This document shows positions 8,771 to 17,956 of a stretch of DNA of 64,000 bases, piece by piece. The DNA comes from JBKHYJ01 sp046565505 (GTDB lineage: Bacteria; Acidobacteriota; Blastocatellia; UBA7656). How positions within the stretch are numbered: position 1 is the stretch's first letter; each line of letters begins with the position of its first letter. The stretch is taken from NCBI GenBank assembly GCA_046565505.1, contig JBKHYJ010000099.1:29127-93126 (forward strand). The letters are read 5' to 3'. The notes under the pieces were generated by a model, which ran no database searches, was not told where the DNA came from, and saw only the letters and a program-made list of their open reading frames with translations. The translations under genes and the position numbers were made by a program.

Positions 8771-10351
8771 ATGCGTATACTGGTCTGCGACGGGTTGGAA
8801 AAGAATGGCGTTGAAATATTGCGCGCCGCGAGCGGCATCGCGGTTGACGAGCGGCCTTCAATCAGCGCCGACGATCTGGCTCAAATCATCGGCGACTACG
8901 ACGCCTTGATTGTAAGGAGCAAGACGAAGGTTACGGCCGACCTCATCGAGCGGGCGAGGGCGCTGCGCGTGGTCGGCCGCGCGGGCACGGGCGTTGACAA
9001 CATAGACGTGGAGGCGGCGACTCTCAGGGGCATAGTGGTGATGAACGCGGCGGCCGGCAACACGGTGACCACGGCCGAGCATACCTGGGCGATGCTTATG
9101 GCGATGGCGCGGCAGATACCGCAAGCGGCCGCCTCCGCGAAGGCCGGCCGGTGGGAGAAGAATCGATTCCTCGGGGTCGAGTTGATGGGCAAGACTCTAG
9201 GAGTCATCGGCCTCGGCCGCATAGGGTCCGCCGTGGCGGAGCGGGCGCGCGCCTTCGGCATGAACGTCCTGGCTTACGACCCTTACTTCACGCCCGAGGC
9301 GGCGCGCGAGCTGGGCGTCGAGATGCTGGGGCTTGACGAGATATTCCCCCGCGCTGACTTCATCACCGTCCACACGCCGCTCACGGAAGAGACGCGCGGG
9401 ATAATCAATTCCGCCGCGATCGAAAAAATGAAGCCGGGCGTCCGACTCATAAATTGCGCGCGGGGGGGGCTGATTGACGAGCGCGCGCTGGCCGCCGCGC
9501 TAAGCTCCGGCAGAGTCGCGGCCGCCGCGCTGGATGTATTCGAGCAGGAGCCCACGCCGCCGGATAACCCTCTGCTCGCCTTCGACCAGGTGATAGCCAC
9601 GCCGCACCTGGGCGCGTCTACCGCCGAGGCGCAGCTCGGCGTGGCGACGATCATAGCCGAGCAGGTCCTCGATTACCTCAAGCATGCGACCGTGCGCGGG
9701 GCGGTGAACATGCCCGCCGTGAGCGCGGAGCTGCTGGCCGCCATCGGGCCTTACATAATGCTGGGCGAAAAGATGGGGTTGTTTCAAGGCAAGGTGTTCG
9801 GCCATGACCTGCGCGAAGTCCTGATAGAGTACTCGGGAGACGTGACTGAGCAGGACGTAAAGCCGATCACACAGTCAATTCTGGCCGGCCTGCTGAGCCC
9901 CGTCATCGAGCGAGTGAACATGGTCAACGCGGCGCTGGTCGCGGAGCAGAGGGGCGTCAAGGTCACGGAATCGATCTCGCGCCGGGCGCGCGACTACGCC
10001 AGCATGATACGCGTGCGCGCGGTCACCGCCGAGCAGGAGAGCGAGGTGGCGGGCGCATTGTTCGGCCGCCGCGACGGGCGGATCGTGCGCATCAATGGCT
10101 TCAACCTTGAGGCCATACCGAAAGGTCACATGCTGCTCCTGTTCAACCGCGACGAGCCGGGCGTGCTCGGGCGCGTGGCCACCTTCATAGGCGACCACCG
10201 CGTCAACATAAGCAGGCTCTACCTTGGCCGCAAAAAGATCGGCGAGCTCGCCCTCGCCCTCATACAGATAGACCAGCACCTCGCCGAAGACGTGCTTCGC
10301 CGGCTCGCCACGCTGCCCGCCGTCATCTCCGTCAAACAAGTCAAGCTGTGA
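8771..10351 (+). CDS. serA: D-3-phosphoglycerate dehydrogenase
   Basis: 526 residues, the long SerA type. It oxidises 3-phosphoglycerate in the first step of serine synthesis. The NAD-binding VIGLGRIGS motif lies near 146 and the catalytic Arg, Glu and His sit in NCARGGLIDE, VFEQEP and ATPHLGAST. An intervening domain (about 315-445) and a C-terminal ACT domain (about 450-526, RDEPGVLGRVATFIG) suggest serine feedback. I prefer ATG 8771 (MRILVCDGLE); a GTG four codons upstream is possible. It stands alone, convergent with the endonuclease V gene. Confidence 0.97.
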   Translation: MRILVCDGLEKNGVEILRAASGIAVDERPSISADDLAQIIGDYDALIVRSKTKVTADLIERARALRVVGRAGTGVDNIDVEAATLRGIVVMNAAAGNTVTTAEHTWAMLMAMARQIPQAAASAKAGRWEKNRFLGVELMGKTLGVIGLGRIGSAVAERARAFGMNVLAYDPYFTPEAARELGVEMLGLDEIFPRADFITVHTPLTEETRGIINSAAIEKMKPGVRLINCARGGLIDERALAAALSSGRVAAAALDVFEQEPTPPDNPLLAFDQVIATPHLGASTAEAQLGVATIIAEQVLDYLKHATVRGAVNMPAVSAELLAAIGPYIMLGEKMGLFQGKVFGHDLREVLIEYSGDVTEQDVKPITQSILAGLLSPVIERVNMVNAALVAEQRGVKVTESISRRARDYASMIRVRAVTAEQESEVAGALFGRRDGRIVRINGFNLEAIPKGHMLLLFNRDEPGVLGRVATFIGDHRVNISRLYLGRKKIGELALALIQIDQHLAEDVLRRLATLPAVISVKQVKL

Positions 10352-10386
10352 CTAGCGCGGGCGCGCGGGCCCGCCTTCGCTTCCGC

Positions 10387-11148
10387 TCACTCTGCGCCGC
10401 CCTGCGCCTCTTCGAGCGCCATTTCGCGCCGCCGCAACTCGTTGACTGACAGGTGCGCCTGCCTTGTCGGCTCGGGAATCCTGTACTTGGATTTCGACTG
10501 GGGCATGGGTTCAAACAGCGACCCCTCCCCGCCCGCATACCCCTTTACGCAGCGGAGCGCGAGGTCTATTGCGCCGGGCAGGTCGATGAGGTTCCCCAGT
10601 GAGACATACACGGGCGCGACGCGGTCTTTCGTCCTCACCGCCGCGCCTATGATCTCCCCCTTGTGCGACATTAACGAATAGCTGCCCGCGCGCTCGCCCG
10701 GCTCGTCGTAGCGGCCGACCAGCACCGTCTTAGCGCACCCGAGCGTAGGGAGGCCTGTTATCAACCCGAAATGGCAGGCGATGCCGAACCGCCTCGGGTG
10801 AGCGAGCCCCTGCCCATCTAACATCACGACGTCAGGCGGCGTGTTCAATTTCTCCCACGCTTCAAGGAGCGCGGGCGTCTCACGGAAAGAGAGCAGGCCG
10901 GGAATGTAAGGGAATGTGATTCGGGCGATTGCCGTCGCCCTGTCTACGACCTCGAGGTCGGGCAGGCGGAGCACCACGATCCCCGCGTAGACTATCTCTG
11001 AAAACTTATTGAACGATATGTCGCACCCGGCGACCAGCCGGACCTCGCGGCCGAGCGGCTCGGCGCGGACCTGCTCGCGCAGTTTTTTCTGTAGCTCGAC
11101 CGCCTCGGCCGGCGTCAGGTCCCAGGCATGAAGTTTCTTATAATCCAT
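10387..11148 (-). CDS. nfi: Endonuclease V
   Basis: 253 residues. It cleaves DNA one base 3' of deaminated adenine (inosine) and is a repair enzyme. Catalytic Asp in VAGCDISFN (about residue 43) and the hallmark LDGQGLAHPRRFG (about 112-124) are present. The C-terminal tail beyond residue 225 is longer than in E. coli Nfi and reads Lys/Arg/Glu-rich. It is convergent with serA, 35 bp between stops. Confidence 0.94.
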   Translation of the reverse strand: MDYKKLHAWDLTPAEAVELQKKLREQVRAEPLGREVRLVAGCDISFNKFSEIVYAGIVVLRLPDLEVVDRATAIARITFPYIPGLLSFRETPALLEAWEKLNTPPDVVMLDGQGLAHPRRFGIACHFGLITGLPTLGCAKTVLVGRYDEPGERAGSYSLMSHKGEIIGAAVRTKDRVAPVYVSLGNLIDLPGAIDLALRCVKGYAGGEGSLFEPMPQSKSKYRIPEPTRQAHLSVNELRRREMALEEAQGGAE

Positions 11149-11208
11149 AGCCCACCCGCAGGCTCGTCATGTTAGTTCACAAGCGGCCACACCTCGATCC
11201 GTCCTCCG

Positions 11209-11844
11209 TCATGCGACGGCCGTCCGGCCCGGCTCATCTATCGCGACTTCGATGGCGAGCCTCACCCCTTCGACGATAGTGTCGCGCGCCATGCTCGGGA
11301 TGTCGGGGTGTTTGCCCAGCGCCATCTCGTGTTGGTACGGCACGTGAATAAATCCCGCCGCCGTGGGCAACCTCTCGACCGCTATGTGATGCATCACGCT
11401 ATAGAAGAGCCTGTTGCAGAGGTACGTCCCGGCGCTGCTCGATATGGCCGAAGGGATGCCGGCCTTCAATAAACGGTCGACGATGGCGCGGATCGGGAGC
11501 GTGGAGAAATAACCGACCGGCCCGGCTTCGACGATGGGCTCGCCCGCGGGCTGGTGTCCCGCGTTGTCCGGTATGCGGAAATCGTCCACGTTGATTGCCA
11601 CTCGCTCCGGCGTGATCCTGTGGCGCGCGACCGCCACGCCGAGCATTATCACGATGGCCGGGCGCATCTCGCGCAGGCGGTCGAGCGTCATTTCTATGGC
11701 GCGGTATCGCTCGACGGGAAGCTCCAGGACATTTATTGCGGCGCCGCGGAATTCCACCCCGGCCATCTGCCGGGCCGCTTCGAGCGAAGGGTTGATCTTT
11801 TCCCCCGCGAAGGGCTCGAATGCCGTGAGCATTATTTTTTTCAC
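11209..11844 (-). CDS. pcp: Pyroglutamyl-peptidase I
   Basis: 211 residues from GTG 11844, which gives the typical KKIMLTAFEPFAGEKINPS opening and has GAGGCGA just upstream. It removes N-terminal pyroglutamate from peptides (peptidase C15). The active-site Cys is in SSAGTYLCNRLFY and the His in GFIHVPYQHE; the catalytic Glu is expected in the ITPERVAIN neighbourhood. It starts 9 bp after the small gene at 11853-12044, likely one transcript. Confidence 0.93.
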   Translation of the reverse strand: MKKIMLTAFEPFAGEKINPSLEAARQMAGVEFRGAAINVLELPVERYRAIEMTLDRLREMRPAIVIMLGVAVARHRITPERVAINVDDFRIPDNAGHQPAGEPIVEAGPVGYFSTLPIRAIVDRLLKAGIPSAISSSAGTYLCNRLFYSVMHHIAVERLPTAAGFIHVPYQHEMALGKHPDIPSMARDTIVEGVRLAIEVAIDEPGRTAVA

Positions 11845-11852
11845 TTCTCGCC

Positions 11853-12044
11853 TCACTTCCTCGACAGCTTTGACCACACCTGGTCGCGCTCAAGCCTGCG
11901 CACGAACTCCAGGGCCTTCAGCAGATTCTCTTTCGTCACGGCCCAGTCGGGGTAAGTCGACGTGTCGAGGGCCATCTCGACTTCGACGACCGCCGAATGC
12001 GGCAGCTCGCGGAGCTTAGAAAGCTCGTCCTTATCGGCAGCCAT
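11853..12044 (-). CDS. Small hypothetical protein
   Basis: 63 residues, no family I recognise. The start is well supported by GGGAGG seven bases before the ATG. The protein is charged and probably alpha-helical, with no signal peptide and no Cys. Conserved-looking words are MALDTSTYPDW and KALEFVRRLERDQVW. It precedes pcp by 9 bp, so it is likely co-transcribed with it. Confidence 0.7.
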   Translation of the reverse strand: MAADKDELSKLRELPHSAVVEVEMALDTSTYPDWAVTKENLLKALEFVRRLERDQVWSKLSRK

Positions 12045-12077
12045 ATCGCGCCTCCCGGCTTAATGATAACACCATTC

Positions 12078-12178
12078 GATTTTGGATTTTAGATTTTGGA
12101 TTTTGGATTGGAAAACCTGATTTACACAAGAGCGGCGGCCGGCGGGCTTCTGGAATCCAAAATCTAAAATCCAAAATC
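12078..12178. repeat. Perfect 25-bp inverted repeat, AT-rich
   Basis: Arms 12078-12102 and 12154-12178 are exact reverse complements built from GATTTTGGATT and GATTTTAGATT words; the spacer is 51 bp. The right arm abuts the stop codon of the DMT transporter gene, so on RNA it would give a stable hairpin in that gene's 3' end. There is no transposase nearby and no obvious target duplication. Confidence 0.85.
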
Positions 12179-12182
12179 TAAA

Positions 12183-13127
12183 TCAGGCCGCCTGCCGCCC
12201 GGAGGTCGTCAGGTAGACGCCGGCCAGCACAAGCGCGCCGCCTACGAAGGTGGCTAGCGGGGGGCGTTGAGAGAAGATGGCGAAAGCGAGCACCCCGGCC
12301 ACTACCGGCTCGCCCAGGAAGGCCACGGAGATCACCGAAGGGCGTATATGCTTGAGCGCCCAGTTGAAGACCGTGTGGCCTAGTATAGTAGGGACCACGG
12401 CGAGCGCCGCAAAGTAAGCCCACACGCCGGCGCTGTACGGGTAAAGCGGATTGGGAGCTGCCCGGTCGCGGAATCCTAGAATCCAGATCAAGAGGAAGAC
12501 CGAACACAGCCCGTAGAGCGGCGTCACGTAGCCGAGGAGGCTGATGCGCGCGCGCGCCATCCGCCCTATGATGAAATAGCCCACGATGGCCAGCGCCCCG
12601 AGCAGGGCCAGCGAGTCGCCGACGAGCGCGTCGGCGGCCGCCGAAGTTCGGCTTTCGCTGAGCGCGTCGTGACTGATGACGGCCATCCCCACGAGACCTG
12701 TGAGCGTCCCGGCCAGGCTGCGCGCGCGCGGCTTCTCCCCGAGGAAGAGGTACGAGGCCAGGGTCACGAAAAGCGGGTGGCTGTTGACGAGCACGACCGA
12801 CGCGGCGATCGTGATGTATTTCAGCGACGTGATCCATGCCCCGAAATGAATCGCCAGGCACAACCCGCCCATCACCAGAAGCAAGAGGTCACGGCGGGCG
12901 AGGGCCGCGATCTCTCGGCGCTTCAGCGCGAGCGAGGCCGGCAGCAGCAGCGCCGTGGCGAAAGCCATGCGGTAAAACGCTATCACCAGGGGCGGCACTT
13001 CAAACTGTTCGAGCTTCGTGATGAATATAGATGAGAAGGCGAGCGCGATGACCGCAAACCCCATTGCCGTCATCGCTGCGGCCGTCCCCGGCTCGGGGTC
13101 GTGTGTGCGATGTTCTGCTGCAATCAT
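12183..13127 (-). CDS. EamA/DMT-family transporter
   Basis: 314 residues, ten predicted membrane helices in two EamA repeats (about 20-150 and 165-305), as in the RhaT/RarD group. It likely exports or imports a small metabolite across the inner membrane; substrate unknown. The typical AFYRMAFATALLLP and LGEPVVAGVLAF segments are present. Start uncertain: ATG 13127 gives an 18-residue polar lead; an internal Met near 13073 would start closer to the first helix. Confidence 0.9.
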   Translation of the reverse strand: MIAAEHRTHDPEPGTAAAMTAMGFAVIALAFSSIFITKLEQFEVPPLVIAFYRMAFATALLLPASLALKRREIAALARRDLLLLVMGGLCLAIHFGAWITSLKYITIAASVVLVNSHPLFVTLASYLFLGEKPRARSLAGTLTGLVGMAVISHDALSESRTSAAADALVGDSLALLGALAIVGYFIIGRMARARISLLGYVTPLYGLCSVFLLIWILGFRDRAAPNPLYPYSAGVWAYFAALAVVPTILGHTVFNWALKHIRPSVISVAFLGEPVVAGVLAFAIFSQRPPLATFVGGALVLAGVYLTTSGRQAA

Positions 13128-13389
13128 AAGAGTGGCAGGTCGGGGGTCGGCGGCCGGTTCATGTCAATCAGCGCCCGGGATTTTAAATCAGATGCGGCGG
13201 GCATTCACCGAGCCCGACCCACAGCCCATGACGCCGGCCCACACTCTTATACCATGTCGAGGTTTCCTGCAAAAGGCGCGGGCGCTCTTGCTTGCTAAGA
13301 ATGGGCGAGGGGTGTTAATAAGTTCATTTGCTCATGCGCTCGAAAAGGCAGGCGCGCATGAGTTATGATGCGAAAGGAATACTCAGTCG

Positions 13390-14166
13390 ATGCGAATAAT
13401 TTTAAGCGTAACTTTGCTGGCCGCGGTCACCTTCGGGGGGTGTGAGACGAACACCAACAGCAACGCGAACAGGAACGGCAACGCGAACAATACATCCACC
13501 TTCAAGCCCCCGCCGCCGCTGGCGCCCAAAGCGGCCGTGGACCCGAATTTCGTGCCCTGTAACCCATACTTCCCGCTCGTGCCGGGGTCCGTGGCAAAGT
13601 ACGTCGTGAATCATTCGAGCGGGCTAGTCGGCGACGCGACGGTCGTCGTCGACGCCGAGCAGCAGAATGGGCGGACGGTGTTCGTAGAGCGGACGCAGAT
13701 GGTTGACCGTAGCGGCGGGTTGCAGCACCTGCAAAGCACCGTCAGGCAGTTCGTGTGCGACGGGGAGAGGGTCATACTGATCTCAGAGAAGAACGAGACG
13801 CGGGTCGAAGAGCGGCTGACAGTCAACGAGAATCAGTACAGGGAGAACACCGTCGCGATGGTCGACCCGGCGGCGCTGGCGCAGAAGGGGACCACGTGGA
13901 CCGTCGCCTTCACACAGACGTTTCAATCACCGGGCGAGCCGCTCGCGACGCTGCCCGACCCTACTATAGTCACCTTCACGGTGACGGGGCCGCAGGAAAT
14001 CACGATCCCCACGGGGGCGGTCAAGACCGTGTCCGTGCAGCGCAAGGTGAAGGAAAACATCGGGGTCGATTATTACGCTCGCGGCCTCGGCCTGGTCAAG
14101 CGCGAGACCAGGGAGGGCATGAAGTGGGAGCTGAGGGAGTACAGCGGCCTTAGGCCGATGGATTAA
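13390..14166 (+). CDS. Putative lipoprotein of unknown function
   Basis: 258 residues. A signal peptide ends in a lipobox-like TFGGC (Cys18), followed by an Asn/Thr/Gly low-complexity linker (about 20-38) and a Pro-rich stretch. The body is beta-rich with YFPLVPGSVAKYVV near 60, like domains of secreted acidobacterial and myxobacterial proteins. No catalytic motif seen. It is probably anchored to a membrane facing the periplasm. It starts the plus-strand run before ridA. Confidence 0.75.
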   Translation: MRIILSVTLLAAVTFGGCETNTNSNANRNGNANNTSTFKPPPPLAPKAAVDPNFVPCNPYFPLVPGSVAKYVVNHSSGLVGDATVVVDAEQQNGRTVFVERTQMVDRSGGLQHLQSTVRQFVCDGERVILISEKNETRVEERLTVNENQYRENTVAMVDPAALAQKGTTWTVAFTQTFQSPGEPLATLPDPTIVTFTVTGPQEITIPTGAVKTVSVQRKVKENIGVDYYARGLGLVKRETREGMKWELREYSGLRPMD

Positions 14167-14210
14167 GGGCGGAATCTCTGATCAAGCTTGGGAGTGAAAG
14201 AGCTAAAAGT

Positions 14211-14663
14211 ATGAAGATGAGCATAATCAACCCCGCGAGCCTTGCCGGGCCCACCGGCTATAACAACGGCGTACTGGTCGAAGGCGGCTCGTTGCTATTC
14301 GTGGCAGGACAGGTAGGCTGGGACCGCGAGCGCAGGATTATCAGCGACGATTTCGCGGACCAATTCGCGCTCGCGCTGGAGAACGTGCTCGCGGTGGTCC
14401 GCGAAGCCGGGGGCGACGCGACCAACGTGGCGTCGCTGCGAATCTACGTCACGGATAAGAAGGAGTACACGACGCGGCTCAAGGACGTTGGCTCCGCCTA
14501 CCGCCAGCTCATGGGCAAGCATTACCCGGCCATGTCGCTCGTAGAGGTCGGGGCGCTCGTCGAGGACCTTGCGAAAGTAGAGATAGAAGCGATGGCTGTG
14601 ATACAGGGCGGCGCGGCCGGGGCGCCACAGCCCGCTCCCGAAGCGGGCGGTGAAACGGAATGA
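14211..14663 (+). CDS. RidA/YjgF-family protein
   Basis: 150 residues, RidA fold (about 12-130). Family members hydrolyse reactive enamine/imine intermediates released by PLP enzymes or act in amino-acid catabolism. GPTGYNNGVLVEGG and FVAGQVGWD match the subunit-interface motifs; the catalytic Arg of true RidA is expected in the LRIYVTDKKEY region and is present as ASLRIYV. Its stop overlaps the next start (ATGA), so it is translationally coupled to the enoyl-CoA hydratase. A catabolic YjgF subfamily is more likely than housekeeping RidA. Confidence 0.85.
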   Translation: MKMSIINPASLAGPTGYNNGVLVEGGSLLFVAGQVGWDRERRIISDDFADQFALALENVLAVVREAGGDATNVASLRIYVTDKKEYTTRLKDVGSAYRQLMGKHYPAMSLVEVGALVEDLAKVEIEAMAVIQGGAAGAPQPAPEAGGETE

Positions 14664-15475
14664 CCGCACATGCCGGCGAGATCAACCCTGCGAGTTTCTT
14701 GTACGAGGAGCGCGGCCCCGTCGCCGTCATTACGTTCGACCGGGCCGACCGCCTGAACTCGCTCACGTTTGAAGTCTACCGCGAGCTGACGGGCACGCTG
14801 GCCGCGCTGAGGTCTCGCGAGTCCGTGCGGGTAGTCGTCATCACGGGACGGGGCAAAGGCTTTTGCTCGGGCGGGGACGTGAACGACATCATAGGCGAGC
14901 TGTTCAGCCGCGACATCCTGGGGCTTCGTGAGTTCACGCGGATGACGTGCGAGCTGATCAGAAACATTCGCCTGCTTCAAAAGCCCGTCATCGCGTCGCT
15001 GAATGGGACGGTCGCGGGCGCGGGGGCGGTGATAGCCCTCGCCTGCGATTTGAGGATAGCGGCGGAGACGGCGAAGATCGCTTTCCTGTTCGTGAAGGCG
15101 GGGCTGGCCGGCGCCGACATGGGCGCGGCCTTCCTGCTGCCAAAGGTGGTCGGCCTGGGAAGGGCGACCGAGATGCTCTACACGGGCGATTTCACGGGCG
15201 CGGAGGAAGCCGCGCGTATGGGGCTGTATAATAGAGTCGTGCCGCTTGACGAGCTTGAAGGCGAGACCATCAGGTGGGCGGAGCGACTCGCCGCCGGGCC
15301 TTGCTTCGCGATCGGTATGACCAAGGCCGCGCTCAACCGCGAGCTTCATATGAGCCTGGAAGCGGCTCTGGAAGCCGAATCCGAGGCACAGGCCCTCTGC
15401 ATGCTCGACCCCGATTTCCGCGAGGCTTACGATGCTTTCACCCAGAAGCGGCCCCCGGAGTTTAACAAACGATGA
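14660..15475 (+). CDS. Enoyl-CoA hydratase/isomerase family protein
   Basis: 271 residues, crotonase fold. The oxyanion-hole motifs are GKGFCSGGDVNDI (about 70-82) and the following GTVAGAGAVIALACD (about 116-130). At the first catalytic position (Glu144 of rat hydratase) the protein reads AGLAGADMGAAFLLP, as in isomerase or thioesterase-like members. The exact reaction is therefore uncertain. The start overlaps the RidA-like stop by 4 bp. Context suggests degradation of an amino-acid-derived acyl-CoA. Confidence 0.88.
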   Translation: MTAHAGEINPASFLYEERGPVAVITFDRADRLNSLTFEVYRELTGTLAALRSRESVRVVVITGRGKGFCSGGDVNDIIGELFSRDILGLREFTRMTCELIRNIRLLQKPVIASLNGTVAGAGAVIALACDLRIAAETAKIAFLFVKAGLAGADMGAAFLLPKVVGLGRATEMLYTGDFTGAEEAARMGLYNRVVPLDELEGETIRWAERLAAGPCFAIGMTKAALNRELHMSLEAALEAESEAQALCMLDPDFREAYDAFTQKRPPEFNKR

Positions 15476-15599
15476 GCGCGGGGCGGAGGTAGAAGCGGGG
15501 GCGACCCGAAAGGGGTCGGGGACAGGGAAAGTATAGGGAGTCTTGACAGGTAATGCCCCCTGGCCCCGCCGCCCGCGCGCTCGCCGTCAGGAGTTTTTG

Positions 15600-16478
15600 A
15601 TGTCTTTCGGTTTAACGCGAGGAGAAGACGAAGAGCAATTGACTTATGCGGGATACCTGAAGGTGCGCGAGTTGATCGCCCTTCAAGGGCTGCTCTCCGA
15701 CCCGCCGCAGCATGACGAAACGCTCTTCATCATCATTCACCAGGTTTTCGAGCTATGGTTCAAGCAACTGCTCCACGAGCTCGACACTATAATCGAGCGG
15801 CTCGACAGGGACGAGACGCTCGCGGCGCACAGGCTGCTGCGCCGCTGCATAGAGATCGAGCGGGTGCTGGTGAATCAGGTCGGGATTCTCGAAACGATGA
15901 CGCCTATGGATTTTCTCGCCTTCCGGGATCATTTGCGGCCCGCCAGCGGGTTCCAATCGTCCCAGTTCCGCGAGATAGAGACGGTCTCCGGGTTAAAGGA
16001 CCGCCGGTATCTGAAAAGCTATCAGCCGGGCTCCGACGAGTACGCGCGCATCGAGAGGCGGCTGGGGCAGCCGTCGCTCGGCGACGCTTTTTATGATCTG
16101 CTCAGGCGGCGCGGCTTCGACCTCCCGGCGGGCGATGGCGGCGGTGGCGCCCGGGCCCTTCATCACGAGCGGCGCGTGCGCGAGCTGATGCGCGTTTACC
16201 AGGAGGCGGACCAGCACTACGACCTGTTCCTGCTGGCCGAAAGTCTGGTCGAGTACGACGAGATGTTTACGCTCTGGCGGCAGCGGCATGTCAAGATGGT
16301 CGAGCGTATGATAGGCGGCAAGAGCGGCACGGGCGGCAGCGACGGCGCGGCCTACCTGATGAAGACCGTCGAGCGGAGCTTCTTCCCGGAGCTTTGGGAA
16401 TTGCGTAATTACCTGGGCCACCCGGGCGCGGGTTGCCCGGTGGGCGGCGAAAGAGGGCCCGCGGAGGGCGCGGAGTGA
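15600..16478 (+). CDS. kynA: Tryptophan 2,3-dioxygenase
   Basis: 292 residues from ATG 15600, chosen for AGGAG seven bases upstream; an upstream TTG at 15543 lacks support. It cleaves the indole ring of tryptophan to N-formylkynurenine, using heme. The family signature HQVFELWFKQLLHE (about 44-57) and the RxxSGFQSSQFRE region (about 118-130, substrate loop) are intact, as is the C-terminal NYLGHPG. It is followed by kynureninase. Confidence 0.95.
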   Translation: MSFGLTRGEDEEQLTYAGYLKVRELIALQGLLSDPPQHDETLFIIIHQVFELWFKQLLHELDTIIERLDRDETLAAHRLLRRCIEIERVLVNQVGILETMTPMDFLAFRDHLRPASGFQSSQFREIETVSGLKDRRYLKSYQPGSDEYARIERRLGQPSLGDAFYDLLRRRGFDLPAGDGGGGARALHHERRVRELMRVYQEADQHYDLFLLAESLVEYDEMFTLWRQRHVKMVERMIGGKSGTGGSDGAAYLMKTVERSFFPELWELRNYLGHPGAGCPVGGERGPAEGAE

Positions 16479-16556
16479 TGCGGAGATATGAGTCCAGGGG
16501 GGGAAGGGCGCGGGTGAAATTACTTCGCGCCCCAGAATAATTAACGTGAGGTGAAT

Positions 16557-17741
16557 ATGGACGAGCTTCTTGAATGGCGAAAAGAGTTCCCGATACTCGA
16601 TAACACGGTCTACATGATTTCTCACTCGCTGGGAGCGATGCCGCGCCGCACGCGCGACCGCCTCCAAGAATACGCGGACATGTGGGCGACTCGCGGCATT
16701 CGCTCATGGGAAGAGGGCTGGTGGATGATGCCAACGACTGTAGGCGACCTGGTGGGCAAGATCATCGGCGCGGGCGAGGGCGAAGTTGTGATGCACCCGA
16801 ACGTCTCCATCTGCCAGTCGATCATCACCTCCTGCCTAAACTTTTCCGATCCCAGGCGCAATAAGATAGTCTCCGAGAGTTTGAACTTCCCGTCCAACCT
16901 CTACATCTACCATGCGCTGGAGCGGGATGGCGCCAGGCTGGTCGCCGTGCCCTCGGACGATGGCATAACGGTCCCGCTCGACCGCCTGCTTGAGGCCATC
17001 GACGAGGAGACGCTGCTCGTGAGCGTTTCGCACGTCATCTTCAGAAGCTCCTTCATACAGGACATCAAGGCGATAGCGGACCGCGCACATGAAGTCGGGG
17101 CGATGGTCGTCGCGGACATCTATCAATCCGCGGGCACGGTGCCGCTCGACGTGCGGGAGGCGGGGCTCGATTTCGCGACGGGCGGGTCCGTGAAGTGGCT
17201 GTGCGGCGGGCCGGGCGCGGGCTACCTTTACGTGCGCCGCGATTTATGGCCGAAGCTTGAGCCGCAGCTCACCGGGTGGCTCGCGCACAAACACCCCTTC
17301 GCCTTCGAGATGGGCGCTAACGATTACGCGGATAATATCTACCGCTTCCTGAACGGGTCGCCTAACGTGCCGGGGATGTACGCGGCCATGTCCGGCTACG
17401 AGATCATAAATGAGGTGGGGGTCGAAAGGATAAGAGAAAAATCCGTCAGGCAAACGACTCGGTTGATAGGGCTGGCCGAGGAGGCCGGCTTCCGCGTCAA
17501 TTGCCCGAAAGGCGCCAACGAGCGGGGCGGCACCGTGGTCATCGACGTGCCGCACGGGCCGCAGGTGACGACCGAGCTTTTGCGCAGAGATTTTCTAGTC
17601 GATTACAGGCCCGGCGCGGGCATAAGAGTCGCGCCCCACTTCTACTCGAAAGACGAAGAGTTGGAGCTGACCGTGCGCGAAATTAAAAAGATACTGGAGA
17701 CCAGGGCCTACGAGCAGCATGCGGCGGCGCTCGCCCACTGA
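16557..17741 (+). CDS. kynU: Kynureninase-like PLP enzyme
   Basis: 394 residues, aminotransferase class V fold. Kynureninase splits kynurenine to anthranilate and alanine. N-terminal MISHSLGAMPRR (substrate/PLP region), the aspartate in VVADIYQSAG, and the PLP lysine in GGSVKWLCGGPG are all visible. Its place right after kynA supports kynureninase over another class V enzyme. ATG 16557 sits 5 bases after GTGAGG; the GTG at 16551 overlaps that site and is unlikely. No kynurenine formamidase is seen in the window. Confidence 0.9.
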   Translation: MDELLEWRKEFPILDNTVYMISHSLGAMPRRTRDRLQEYADMWATRGIRSWEEGWWMMPTTVGDLVGKIIGAGEGEVVMHPNVSICQSIITSCLNFSDPRRNKIVSESLNFPSNLYIYHALERDGARLVAVPSDDGITVPLDRLLEAIDEETLLVSVSHVIFRSSFIQDIKAIADRAHEVGAMVVADIYQSAGTVPLDVREAGLDFATGGSVKWLCGGPGAGYLYVRRDLWPKLEPQLTGWLAHKHPFAFEMGANDYADNIYRFLNGSPNVPGMYAAMSGYEIINEVGVERIREKSVRQTTRLIGLAEEAGFRVNCPKGANERGGTVVIDVPHGPQVTTELLRRDFLVDYRPGAGIRVAPHFYSKDEELELTVREIKKILETRAYEQHAAALAH

Positions 17742-17956
17742 GATGGGCGAGCTGGCATCGGCGCACAGGTCGAAATCCGCGGCTTGACCGATAGCCCGCG
17801 CGGCGGGCGATAGAGCGTATTGCCGGGCGAGCGGGCCGCCCGCCGGGTCACACCCTCGCGCGTTTCGCGGGCCGCGATTTATTCATGGACAATTAGACGC
17901 GCACCTGACAGAATGAGTCCCGTCGTTCAATCCCACGCATAAACGGTGACGCCGCT

